This document shows positions 35,559 through 41,441 of a stretch of 41,441 nucleotides of DNA, one piece after another. The notes beneath the pieces are model-generated. The model did no database searches. It worked only from the letters and a program-made list of their open reading frames with translations, and was not told the origin of the DNA. Source of the DNA: CAYGVT01 sp964353355 (lineage in GTDB: Archaea; Thermoplasmatota; DTKX01; GCA-020343715); assembly GCA_964353355.1 (NCBI GenBank), contig CAYGVT010000116.1:1-41441 (forward strand), written 5' to 3'. A program made the translations under genes and the position numbers. How positions within the stretch are numbered: position 1 is the stretch's first letter; every line of letters starts with the position of its first letter.

Positions 35559-36110
35559 TGCGGCCCACAGGTCCAGGGCGACCGAGGTCGCCCGTCCCCG
35601 TGGGCCGCACGGGCGCGCCCTCGGCGCGTCGTACGAGCCACGCTCGGCCGGTGTGAGCCGGCCGGCGCGCGGTCGGACAGGCCGTCGCCGGGACCCCGCG
35701 TGGCGGGGCCTTGGGCGGCGGCACGCCGCGCCTGGGCGCCTTGGGGCCGGGAGGGACGCGCCAACTGGGATGCGCGGGCTCGCCCCCATACGGAGGCGGC
35801 CGCGCACCCCATCGCACGGGCCCGCTGGCGCACCAGCGGAGAGGCCGAGGGCGCCGCGCCGTTCCCGCGTGGCGGGAGGGCGTAGCCCCACGGGGCCGCC
35901 CGTGGTGGCCGGACGAGCATGGGCCCCTGGGGTCCGTGCGGGGCACGGACCCGTGGGGTCCCGCGCGCGTCCGGGCGTGCTAGCGCGTGTCAGCCCATCC
36001 GGGAGCGCCGGGAGGCCGGGGAGGCGCCCTGGGACCGAGGTCCCGAGGCGCGGTCCGCGACCGTCAGACGATCGTCGGGTGGGCCGTCTTCGGTCCCGGG
36101 CATGGGCCCG
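35559..36110. other. hairpin-dense non-coding region
   Basis: About a dozen near-perfect GC hairpins follow one another with short loops. Examples are 35559-35609 (10-bp outer stem, 7-bp inner stem with CGAG loop), 35614-35628, 35644-35665, 35694-35708, 35715-35729, 35766-35811 (11 of 12 pairs), 35822-35839, 35863-35877, 35888-35905, 35930-35952 (10 bp), 36024-36051 and 36097-36110. Long open frames exist on both strands, but they are Arg/Pro/Gly-rich, match nothing I recognise and reflect base composition. The strand of any transcript cannot be decided: there are TATA-like boxes on the plus strand (35396) and the minus strand (about 36210-36220). Confidence 0.5.
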
Positions 36111-36210
36111 AGGGCCCTTGCTTGGGACTCCGGATCTTCCGACCCTTGCATCGGCGGTTGCGAGGGCGTTGCGCCCCCCGCGTCTGCGTCCGTGCCAACG
36201 GGCGTTCATC

Positions 36211-36220
36211 GTATAAATCG
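36211..36220. promoter_or_regulatory. TATA-like box, possibly two-directional
   Basis: GTATAAATCG is near-consensus on the plus strand. The minus strand reads CGATTTATAC, which could drive a transcript into the hairpin-dense region. On the plus strand an ATG at 36240 lies 26-28 bases downstream, but the frame it opens runs out of register into adkA and is not credible. Confidence 0.45.
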
Positions 36221-36268
36221 ATTGCCATCGGCGTTTCACATGGAGATATTCGCGCGCCCTGTCGCCAG

Positions 36269-36278
36269 AGGATATATG
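36269..36278 (+). promoter_or_regulatory. TATA-like box
   Basis: AGGATATATG is the second of three strong A/T-rich elements upstream of adkA. Downstream, a 7-bp hairpin (GGGCGGG/CCCGCCC, 36351-36370) precedes the third element. A short transcript of roughly 36300-36380 is possible. Confidence 0.35.
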
Positions 36279-36394
36279 CGCAGCACGGGAGCGCGGGCGT
36301 GGCGTGCGATATCGTTCGCGGAGCGCGCGCTTGCGATGACGTTTGTGCGAGGGCGGGTCGTACCCCGCCCCTACCTATTCTCGGGTCGATGCAG

Positions 36395-36416
36395 GATTAT
36401 AAAAAATATTAAATAC
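36395..36416 (+). promoter_or_regulatory. extended A/T element, probable adkA-operon promoter
   Basis: A 22-bp run of almost pure A/T (GATTATAAAA...AAATAC) is the most A/T-rich stretch in the window. It predicts transcription from about 36425-36430, which gives adkA a 5'-UTR of about 190 nt. Confidence 0.5.
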
Positions 36417-36453
36417 AAGCGTTTTCCACATGAAGCCCCTCCGACGGCTCCCA

Positions 36454-36556
36454 CGGCAGCCCCGACGGCATCCAGGCGCCCCAGGACCCCAGCATTTCAT
36501 ATGGAGGGCCCCGTCTCCCGATCCTGGGCCCCGGCACGTCATCCAGACGGCTGCCG
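36454..36556 (+). promoter_or_regulatory. candidate structured adkA leader
   Basis: CGGCAGCC (36454-36461) can pair with GGCTGCCG (36549-36556) and close a domain. Inside it, CCCAGGA (36480-36486) pairs with TCCTGGG (36522-36528). It lies between the extended A/T promoter and a second, weaker TATA-like box (AAGGTTAATTGG, 36558-36569), which predicts a start near 36590. It could be a leader structure or a small independent RNA. Confidence 0.25.
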
Positions 36557-36618
36557 AAAGGTTAATTGGGCGCGACGGCATGGGGTGGCCGGAACCCCCG
36601 TCAGGGGAGGTCGCAGGT

Positions 36619-37173
36619 ATGCTGGTCATCGTCACCGGGGTGCCCGGGGTCGGCAAGTCCACCGTCATGGACTCGGTCGCGAGGTCGCGCGGCTTCAAGG
36701 TCGCGAACTTCGGTACCGAGATGTTCAGGGTCGCGCAGGCGAAGGGCCTCGTGAAGGACCGCGACGCGATGCGCAAGCTCCCGCCGCAGGTGCAGCGCGA
36801 GATACAGATCGGTGCCGCCAGGGCCCTCGCCGGCATGGGCGACGTGTTCGTCGACACGCACTCGACGGTCAAGACCCCCGCGGGGTATCTGCCGGGGCTC
36901 CCCAAGTGGGTGCTCGACGAGCTCAAGCCCAGCATGATAGTGCTCGTCGAGGCCTCCGACGAGGAGATATACGGCCGCAGGGCGGGCGACCCGACGCGCA
37001 CGCGCGACCCGGACCCGGTCGAATCCATCCACGAGCACCAGATGATCAACCGCTCGGCGGGGATGGCCTACGCGTCGATGACGGGCGCGACCGTGAAGAT
37101 AGTCATGAACCACGACAAGGCCGTCGAGGCCGCCGTCGAGGACCTCACCAGGGCCGTCGACGGCTTCCGGTGA
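36619..37173 (+). CDS. adkA: adenylate kinase, archaeal type
   Basis: 184 residues, matching the archaeal AdkA family rather than bacterial Adk. The P-loop GVPGVGKS is at residues 7-14, followed by an archaeal-type lid region with RAGDPTRTRDPDPVE. It interconverts ATP + AMP and two ADP. The ATG at 36619 has a strong Shine-Dalgarno GGAGGT seven bases upstream and begins the conserved MxVIVTGVPGVGKST start. The frame is open back to 36430, but that extension is Pro/Arg-rich and unlike the family. It is the first gene of a conserved archaeal cluster with DUF106, cmk and cbf5. The secY gene that often precedes it in euryarchaea is not here; the hairpin region occupies that place. Confidence 0.95.
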   Translation: MLVIVTGVPGVGKSTVMDSVARSRGFKVANFGTEMFRVAQAKGLVKDRDAMRKLPPQVQREIQIGAARALAGMGDVFVDTHSTVKTPAGYLPGLPKWVLDELKPSMIVLVEASDEEIYGRRAGDPTRTRDPDPVESIHEHQMINRSAGMAYASMTGATVKIVMNHDKAVEAAVEDLTRAVDGFR

Positions 37174-37206
37174 GGCACGGCACCCACGCGAGGGAGGAAG
37201 GCAGAC

Positions 37207-37896
37207 TTGGCTGGCGAGGGAGGCGCGAAGGCCCCGCCGCCCTCGGGCGGCTCGGGCATGACTTGGATGTTCGTCATGCTCCTCATGATGTTCATCGTGC
37301 TCAGCCCCAGCGTGCGCAACGTGCTCGGCGTGGGCATGGCCTACGTCATGGACCCCCTCGTCGGCCTGGACGGGACACAGCCCATGTGGTCCATCCTGCT
37401 GGGCTCCATCATCATCGTCATCATCTCGCAGGTCATCCGCCACCTCATGACGGACTGGGTCCACCTCGCCAAGGACCAGAGGTACATGACCGCGTTCAAC
37501 AAGGAGCTCAGCGAGGCGCGCAAGAACGGCAACGCGATGAGGATGCAGAAGCTCATGGAGATGCAGCCCGAGGTCATGATGCGCCAGATGGACGTCCAGG
37601 CCCAGACCATGAAGCCCACCGTCTTCACGATGGTCGTGTTCGTGGCGTTCATCACCTGGATTTACGTCTTCACGGCCACCGCCGTGGTCAGGACGGTCTC
37701 GCTGCCCTGGGAGGGCGCCTGGCCGCTGCTCTCCCGTGCATGGATGCCCTACAGCGTCGTGCTCTACATGCTCTTCTCAATCGTCATCGGGCAGGTTGTC
37801 ATTAATACCCTCAAGTACATCTCGTTCATGCGGAGGCTCCGCGCGCTCGACGCGGGGGCCGCCGAGGGCGACGAGCACGGGGAGGCATCCGGATGA
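37207..37896 (+). CDS. DUF106 / YidC-Oxa1-EMC3-like membrane protein
   Basis: 229 residues with about three TM segments: residues 18-38 (TWMFVMLLMMFIVL), 58-78 (WSILLGSIIIVIIS) and further helices between 135 and 205. A cytoplasmic, Met/Lys-rich helical hairpin lies between them (LSEARKNGNAMRMQKLMEMQPEVMMRQMD). This is the hallmark of archaeal DUF106, a member of the Oxa1/EMC3 superfamily thought to help insert membrane proteins. The start is a TTG at 37207, with GGGAGG upstream; an ATG at 37258 is the alternative. It lies 33 bp after adkA and overlaps cmk by four bases (ATGA at 37893), as expected in the euryarchaeal adkA-DUF106-cmk-cbf5 order. The C-terminus is acidic. Confidence 0.93.
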   Translation: MAGEGGAKAPPPSGGSGMTWMFVMLLMMFIVLSPSVRNVLGVGMAYVMDPLVGLDGTQPMWSILLGSIIIVIISQVIRHLMTDWVHLAKDQRYMTAFNKELSEARKNGNAMRMQKLMEMQPEVMMRQMDVQAQTMKPTVFTMVVFVAFITWIYVFTATAVVRTVSLPWEGAWPLLSRAWMPYSVVLYMLFSIVIGQVVINTLKYISFMRRLRALDAGAAEGDEHGEASG

Positions 37897-38441
37897 TCAT
37901 AACGCTCGGGGGGCTTCCAGGCAGCGGCAAGACCACGGTCGCGAGGCTGCTCGCGGACCGCCTGAAGATGGAGTACATCAACGCGGGCGACATCTTCCGG
38001 AACCTGGCCTCGAAGAAGGGCATGACGCTCGAGGAGTTCGGGTTCTTCGCCGAGCGGAACCCCAACATCGACAAGGCCATCGACAAGAAGCTGCTGGAGA
38101 TAGCTCGCCGCGACAACGTCATACTCGAGGGCCGGCTGGCCGGCATCATGCTCGAGCTCAACGAGATGGACGCGCTCAAGGTCTGGCTCGAGGCGCCGCT
38201 CGAGGCGCGCGTGCAGCGCGTGGCCAAGCGGGACAGCAAGTCCTATGAGGCCGCGCTCTCGGACACTCAGACGCGCGAGAAGTCCGAGTGGGACCGGTAC
38301 TACAACATCTACCACGTGGACATCCGGGACCTGTCGGTCTACAACATGGTCATCCAGACCCAGGACAGGACGCCCGAGCAGATCGCCGACGAGGTCGTCG
38401 GCCGGTTCACCGAGATGCAGAAGAAGAGGAAGGGGGGGTGA
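37893..38441 (+). CDS. cmk: cytidylate kinase, archaeal type
   Basis: 182 residues. P-loop GGLPGSGKTT begins at residue 6, followed by NAGDIFR, DNVILEGRLAG and RDSKSYEAALSDTQTREKSEWDRYYNIY, all typical of the short archaeal CMP kinase. It phosphorylates CMP/dCMP with ATP. The ATG at 37893 overlaps the DUF106 stop (ATGA), indicating coupled translation. Confidence 0.95.
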   Translation: MIITLGGLPGSGKTTVARLLADRLKMEYINAGDIFRNLASKKGMTLEEFGFFAERNPNIDKAIDKKLLEIARRDNVILEGRLAGIMLELNEMDALKVWLEAPLEARVQRVAKRDSKSYEAALSDTQTREKSEWDRYYNIYHVDIRDLSVYNMVIQTQDRTPEQIADEVVGRFTEMQKKRKGG

Positions 38442-38532
38442 GGCGGCGCCCTCCGATGCCGGGGGGCCTGGCGCGCCTCCCCCGGCGCGCCTGGTCAGGG
38501 CCCACGCGCACACGGACGCCCGATGGGGGCAC

Positions 38533-39465
38533 GTGCCCCGCGCGCGTCCCATCGCGCAGCACCTCGCGCACGGCATCGTGGTCCTCGACAAGCCCCCGGG
38601 CCCCTCCTCGCACCAGGTGGCCGCATGGGCGCGGGAGGCCCTCGGGGTCGAGCGCGTGGGCCACGGCGGCACGCTCGACCCGAAGGTCACGGGCGTGATG
38701 GTGATGGGCATCGACTCGGCCACGCGGGCCCTCGACCTCGTGCGCGATGCGGGAAAGGAGTACGTGGGCGAGCTCGTGCTGCACCGGGAGGTGGAGCTCG
38801 GCGTGCTCGTGGACGCGCTCGCGTCCTTCACGGGCGACGTGCTGCAGACCCCCCCCAAGCGGTCCGCGGTCAAGAGGCGGCTGCGCACGCGCCGCATCTA
38901 CGCCATCGAGCTCCTGGAGCACGGCGGTCGCGGCGCCCTGCTGAGGGTCGAGTGCGAGGCGGGCACCTACGTGCGCACGCTGTGCCACGACCTGGGCGTC
39001 GCGCTGGGCACGGGAGGCCACATGGGCGACCTGCGGCGCACTCGCCTGGGGCCCTTCGGCGAGGCCGAGGCCGTCACGATGCACGAGCTGCGCGACGCCA
39101 TCGAGTGGTGGCGCGATGGCGGGGACGAGACCGAGCTGCGAAGGGTCGTCCGGCCGGTGGAGGACGTGCTCGCGGGCATGCCCACGGTCACCGTGCGCGA
39201 CACGGCGGTCGACGCGCTCTGCCACGGGGCCCCCCTCGCGGTCGCGGGCGTGCTCGAGGCGGACGTGACAATCGCCGCGACCAAGCGAGTGGCCATCCTC
39301 ACCCAGAAGGGCGAGGGCGTCGGGGTCGGCATCGCGCAGCTGGGGGCAGAGCAGATGGTCGAGGCCAAGGACGGCATCGCGGCCATCCCCGAGCGCGTGC
39401 TCATGCCCCAGGGGACCTACCCGAGGTCTTGGGGCAGGGGCGCGACCGAGGCGGAGAAGGCCTAG
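38533..39465 (+). CDS. cbf5: tRNA/rRNA pseudouridine synthase Cbf5 (TruB family, dyskerin-like)
   Basis: About 310 residues from the GTG at 38533. A TruB-type catalytic domain contains VVLDKPPGPSSHQV and GHGGTLDPKVTGV, with the catalytic Asp in TLDP (about residue 49). RSAVKRRLRTR, EAGTYVRTLCHDLG and LRRTRLGPF follow. A C-terminal PUA domain (about 215-295) includes HGAPLAV and ends near LMPQGTYPRSW. It forms the catalytic core of H/ACA RNPs and modifies tRNA U55. The start is awkward: homology to archaeal Cbf5 (the segment TDARWGHVPRARPI) appears to continue upstream of this GTG. No in-frame ATG, GTG or TTG lies between the cmk stop and 38533; a CTG at 38491 is the only near-cognate option. 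The true N-terminus may be upstream. Confidence 0.92.
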   Translation: MPRARPIAQHLAHGIVVLDKPPGPSSHQVAAWAREALGVERVGHGGTLDPKVTGVMVMGIDSATRALDLVRDAGKEYVGELVLHREVELGVLVDALASFTGDVLQTPPKRSAVKRRLRTRRIYAIELLEHGGRGALLRVECEAGTYVRTLCHDLGVALGTGGHMGDLRRTRLGPFGEAEAVTMHELRDAIEWWRDGGDETELRRVVRPVEDVLAGMPTVTVRDTAVDALCHGAPLAVAGVLEADVTIAATKRVAILTQKGEGVGVGIAQLGAEQMVEAKDGIAAIPERVLMPQGTYPRSWGRGATEAEKA

Positions 39466-39502
39466 CGAGCCCGCCTGGCCACGCCGGTCTGGACTTCGAA
39501 GG

Positions 39503-39512
39503 TTTTATGTAT
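39503..39512 (+). promoter_or_regulatory. TATA box of tRNA-Ile
   Basis: TTTTATGTAT lies about 26-35 bp upstream of the first tRNA base, the standard archaeal tRNA promoter spacing. Confidence 0.6.
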
Positions 39513-39537
39513 GGGAAGGGCTTTCCCAACAGACGCT

Positions 39538-39613
39538 GGGCCCGTAGCTTAGTTTGGTCTTGAGCACCCGGCTGATAACCGGGAGGTCGCCGGTTCGAAT
39601 CCGGCTGGGCCCA
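39538..39613 (+). tRNA. tRNA-Ile (GAU)
   Basis: A complete cloverleaf. Acceptor stem GGGCCCG/TGGGCCC has one G-T pair; D-arm GCTT...GAGC; anticodon stem CCCGG/CCGGG encloses CTGATAA with anticodon GAT; T-arm is GCCGG-TTCGAAT-CCGGC; discriminator A. There is no intron. The genome does not encode CCA (CCT follows), which is consistent with an archaeon. Confidence 0.97.
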
Positions 39614-39692
39614 CCTGCACCTTATTGGACGGTCTTGCCACCAGCCTCCCCGGGCCCGGACGCTGCAGAAGGCCATCCACGGCCCTGAGCGC

Positions 39693-40355
39693 TCATCCAG
39701 TCCTTCTGGCCATCTGCCGGATGTCGGGGTTCTCCAGCGTGCGCATCTCCGGCCCGTAGAGGGCGACGTTTATCATGGCCAGGCCCATCTCCTCGGCCTC
39801 GACGCAGTACTTGGCGGAGCGCTTGATGAAAGGGTAGAGCAGGCTGCCCAGCAGCGTGCTGCTCCTGTGCCCCTTGATGGGGTGGATGAAGGCCGGCCGG
39901 AAGTTGTAGGCGCGGAGGTCGAGCTTGCCCAGGTCCGTCTCGGCCCTCCCCTTGACGCGGGCCCACATCATCCTGCTCCGTTGAGTCTCGTCCGTCCCCA
40001 TGCCGCTCAGGAAGCAGAAGGTCATCCCCGGGTTGAGCCTTGCCAGGACCTTGGCCGCCTCCATGGTGTAGTCGTAGGTGATGCGGCGGTAGTCCTCCTC
40101 CCTCCGGACCTTTGTCTGCGACACGCCCAGGCACCAGAAGCAGGCGTCGTGCCCGGCCAGCTTGTCCTCGATGCTGGAGTGGTCGAGGAAATCATCATGC
40201 ACGACCTCGACGAGCTTCGGGTGCTCGAGGCCCAGGCCGCGCCGGCTCAGAGCCGTGACCCTCGTGACCGAGGGGCGGCCCAGGCATGCCCGGAGGACTC
40301 CAGATCCCGCATGCCCGGTCGCGCCGGTGAGGAGGACCGATATCGCCTTGGACAT
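39693..40355 (-). CDS. NAD(P)-binding Rossmann-fold protein (atypical SDR, HTATIP2-like)
   Basis: 220 residues. A dinucleotide-binding glycine motif (LLTGATGHAGSGV) starts at about residue 9, followed by VTALSRRG and CLGVSQTKVRREEDYRRITYDYT. FCFLSGMGTD and ARVKGRAETDL resemble the atypical SDR and NAD(P)H-binding family that includes HTATIP2/YbjT-like proteins. The classical YxxxK pair is not obvious (ARVKG occupies that place), so the reaction is unknown; a reductase or a cofactor-sensing role is possible. The ATG at 40355 is preferred over upstream frame because a TATA-like GATTAT (minus strand, 40381-40386) lies about 28 bp away, implying a leaderless mRNA. It is convergent with the tRNA gene. 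Confidence 0.85.
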   Translation of the reverse strand: MSKAISVLLTGATGHAGSGVLRACLGRPSVTRVTALSRRGLGLEHPKLVEVVHDDFLDHSSIEDKLAGHDACFWCLGVSQTKVRREEDYRRITYDYTMEAAKVLARLNPGMTFCFLSGMGTDETQRSRMMWARVKGRAETDLGKLDLRAYNFRPAFIHPIKGHRSSTLLGSLLYPFIKRSAKYCVEAEEMGLAMINVALYGPEMRTLENPDIRQMARRTG

Positions 40356-40380
40356 GGTGAGCCTAATGGAGATTACCCAG

Positions 40381-40388
40381 ATAATCAT
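40381..40388 (-). promoter_or_regulatory. TATA-like box of the Rossmann-protein gene
   Basis: On the minus strand TGATTAT is centred about 28 bp before the ATG at 40355, which fits leaderless initiation. Confidence 0.4.
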
Positions 40389-40407
40389 GCTTCCGCAGGG
40401 CGGAGGC

Positions 40408-40476
40408 CGGTGGCCACCGTCCCACGGACCGTGGTCAAGGCGCGCCGTGGGTCACATCCATCGGCCCGTTGGGCCG
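40408..40476. repeat. cluster of three short palindromes in a divergent intergenic region
   Basis: CGGTGGCCACCG (40408-40419), CCACGG-A-CCGTGG (40422-40434) and CGGCCC-GTT-GGGCCG (40462-40476). They lie between the divergently transcribed Rossmann gene and the membrane protein at 40578. Nothing else is seen in 40389-40577. Confidence 0.5.
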
Positions 40477-40577
40477 GGCACTCAATCTGGCATCCTCATC
40501 TCGGACACGGACGTGGCGGGGCATCGAAAGGTAGTCATCCCAACCCGTCAGAGCAGGACCCGACGTGGGGCGAGCAG

Positions 40578-41270
40578 GTGGGTGGAGGGAAGAAGGTCCC
40601 GAAGGCGCTCGTGCTCGTCATCATCATCACCATCGTCACCATCGTCATCATCGTCACCATCGTCTGCGCTTCCATCCTGATAGCCCCATTCCTGCTCGCG
40701 CCCGAGGACGGGGAGAAGCCGGAGATCACGTCCAAGGTCGAGCGCCGGTGCAGCACGCCGGACGAGATGACCGCGATTTCCAATTCCGAGGCGCTCGACC
40801 TGCCCGCGCTGACGGAGCTTGCCAGGTTCAGGGGGTACCCCCACCTCTTCCTGAACGAGACCCCGACCGACATGGAGGGCACCATCTACCCCGACATGGT
40901 CGACAGAGTCGCCCTCGACCACTACCTCGCGAGGCTCGAGGTCCGGCGCGCGAGCGGGGAGAGCGTGCGCGCCGAGCTCGAGTACGTGGCCGAGGTCGAC
41001 AAGGTCACGGGGCTCGGCATACCCGTGGACGTGACCACGCTCGCGAACTTCACCGTCGTCGCATGGTACTCCAACCTCACGGGGCTGCCGGTCACAGGCA
41101 GCGGGCACATACTGCCCTCCGGGTACATCATCGACCAGACGTTCCACTACGGCGAGTTCTACGGCCCGCTGGCCGCCTGGTGGGGCGACGTGGGGCAGAT
41201 CGTGGTGCTCGATGCCGGGGGCGTCGTGCGCGTCGTCCTCGTCTCCGAGGCGCAGCACGCGATATCGTGA
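40578..41270 (+). CDS. small membrane-anchored exported protein, unknown
   Basis: 230 residues from the GTG at 40578. A short Gly/Lys N-terminus (GGGKKVPKA) precedes one long Ile/Val/Thr-rich TM helix (about 10-38). This predicts N-in/C-out topology, unlike the signal-peptide-bearing proteins elsewhere in the window. The ectodomain of about 190 residues contains sequons (NET, NFT, NLT) and a single cysteine near the membrane (RRCSTPDE). I do not recognise a family. The frame is open far upstream, but only this start gives a coherent N-terminus. The TM helix is encoded by near-repeating ATC/GTC/ACC triplets (40619-40664). Confidence 0.7.
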   Translation: MGGGKKVPKALVLVIIITIVTIVIIVTIVCASILIAPFLLAPEDGEKPEITSKVERRCSTPDEMTAISNSEALDLPALTELARFRGYPHLFLNETPTDMEGTIYPDMVDRVALDHYLARLEVRRASGESVRAELEYVAEVDKVTGLGIPVDVTTLANFTVVAWYSNLTGLPVTGSGHILPSGYIIDQTFHYGEFYGPLAAWWGDVGQIVVLDAGGVVRVVLVSEAQHAIS

Positions 41271-41351
41271 GAGGGCAATCCAGGCGCGCGGCGGCGAGGA
41301 GTAAATGGTCAGCCGTCTGAAGCCGCCTAGTTCCATTTGTGGAATTCAGAC

Positions 41352-41366
41352 CGAAAGATTCATTAA
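41352..41366 (+). promoter_or_regulatory. TATA-like box of the gene at the window edge
   Basis: CGAAAGATTCATTAA contains an A/T-rich TATA-like core about 30 bp before the ATG at 41391. Transcription is predicted inside the palindrome that follows. Confidence 0.45.
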
Positions 41367-41367
41367 C

Positions 41368-41392
41368 ATGGGATATCCTATGGATATCCCAT
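41368..41392. promoter_or_regulatory. perfect inverted repeat, candidate operator
   Basis: Arms ATGGGATATCC and GGATATCCCAT (11 bp each) are separated by TAT. The core GGATATCC is itself a palindrome and occurs twice with an 11-bp centre-to-centre spacing, one helical turn. It covers the predicted transcription start and the first bases of the start codon, a classic position for an autoregulator site. Confidence 0.6.
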
Positions 41393-41441
41393 GAAGCACA
41401 AACCCATGAAGGCCGCCTCCGAGCTCACCCTGAAGAATATC
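41391..41441 (+). CDS. N-terminal fragment of a gene cut by the window end
   Basis: Begins MKHKPMKAASELTLKNI and runs off the window. It is too short to identify. Its ATG lies within the right arm of the palindrome, which suggests an autoregulated gene, perhaps a DNA-binding regulator; this is inference. Confidence 0.45.
   Translation, partial: MKHKPMKAASELTLKNI

Noticed and set aside
35422..36200. RNase P RNA or SRP RNA
   Set aside because: I could not find the conserved P4-type GGAxGAAAxUCC or the SRP helix-8 GGAAG/AGCAG motifs on either strand. A covariance-model search would be decisive.
35328..36239. 303-codon minus-strand frame and other long frames across the hairpin region
   Set aside because: Composition is Arg/Pro/Gly-rich, no family is recognisable, and perfect hairpins interrupt all frames alike.
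36430..36618. 63-residue N-terminal extension of adenylate kinase
   Set aside because: Pro/Arg-rich and unlike the family; the ATG at 36619 has an ideal GGAGGT and the conserved start.
36240..37805. open frame from an ATG 26-28 bp below a TATA box, MEIFARPVARGYMRS...
   Set aside because: It runs out of register through adkA and DUF106, so the 3' part is certainly non-coding. A short leaderless peptide cannot be excluded, but no early stop supports one.
41305..41394. 29-codon frame with GAGGAG upstream whose stop overlaps the last gene's ATG
   Set aside because: It spans the TATA-like box and the palindrome, which better explain this DNA. The SD spacing is poor (3 nt).

Overview
This 41.4 kb window is very G+C-rich and is archaeal. 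The evidence is a stand-alone ATP-pyrophosphatase subunit of GMP synthase, an archaeal-type adenylate kinase, a DUF106 (YidC/EMC3-like) membrane protein, an archaeal cytidylate kinase and a Cbf5-type pseudouridine synthase in conserved order. A tRNA-Ile gene lacks an encoded CCA, and A/T-rich TATA-like boxes lie about 25-45 bp upstream of many starts, several of which look leaderless. A euryarchaeal-type, possibly Thermoplasmatota, origin is my best guess; this is inference.

Layout. (1) 138-1343: small membrane-anchored surface protein. (2) 1488-2986, minus: purE and guaAb, coupled by a one-base stop/start overlap. (3) 3151-8223: a giant propeller/CARDB/NEW3-like surface protein with a Lys/Gln/Gly repeat tail. 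(4) 8278-9186, minus: pdxS, preceded by a hairpin-rich leader. (5) 9473-13828: a seven-blade FG-GAP (integrin-alpha-like) plus fibronectin-III surface protein, followed by an isoaspartyl peptidase/asparaginase. (6) 14990-30045: two tandem two-gene operons encoding four paralogous surface proteins. Each has a signal peptide, a beta-helix head, a WQN domain, exactly six Ig-like repeats, a TM helix and a tail. (7) 30049-35189, minus: a PKD-repeat protein coupled to a lamin-tail-domain protein. (8) 35190-36618: 1.4 kb with no credible protein gene but dense near-perfect GC hairpins and several strong TATA-like boxes. (9) 36619-39465: adkA, DUF106, cmk and cbf5, then tRNA-Ile. (10) 39693-41441: a minus-strand Rossmann protein, a small membrane-anchored protein and the first codons of a gene whose start lies in a striking palindrome.

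Roughly three quarters of the window encodes secreted, membrane-anchored proteins built from adhesion-type modules (beta-helix, FG-GAP, FnIII, Ig-like, PKD, CARDB, LTD). Housekeeping genes for purine, PLP and nucleotide metabolism and for tRNA/rRNA modification sit between them. Most of the surface proteins (all except the lamin-tail protein, where it is unclear, and the protein at 40578) appear to share one topology: cleaved signal peptide, large glycosylatable ectodomain, one C-terminal TM helix and a short cytoplasmic tail. The most unusual parts are the duplicated beta-helix operons with a fixed six-Ig stalk, and the hairpin-dense non-coding interval upstream of adkA.
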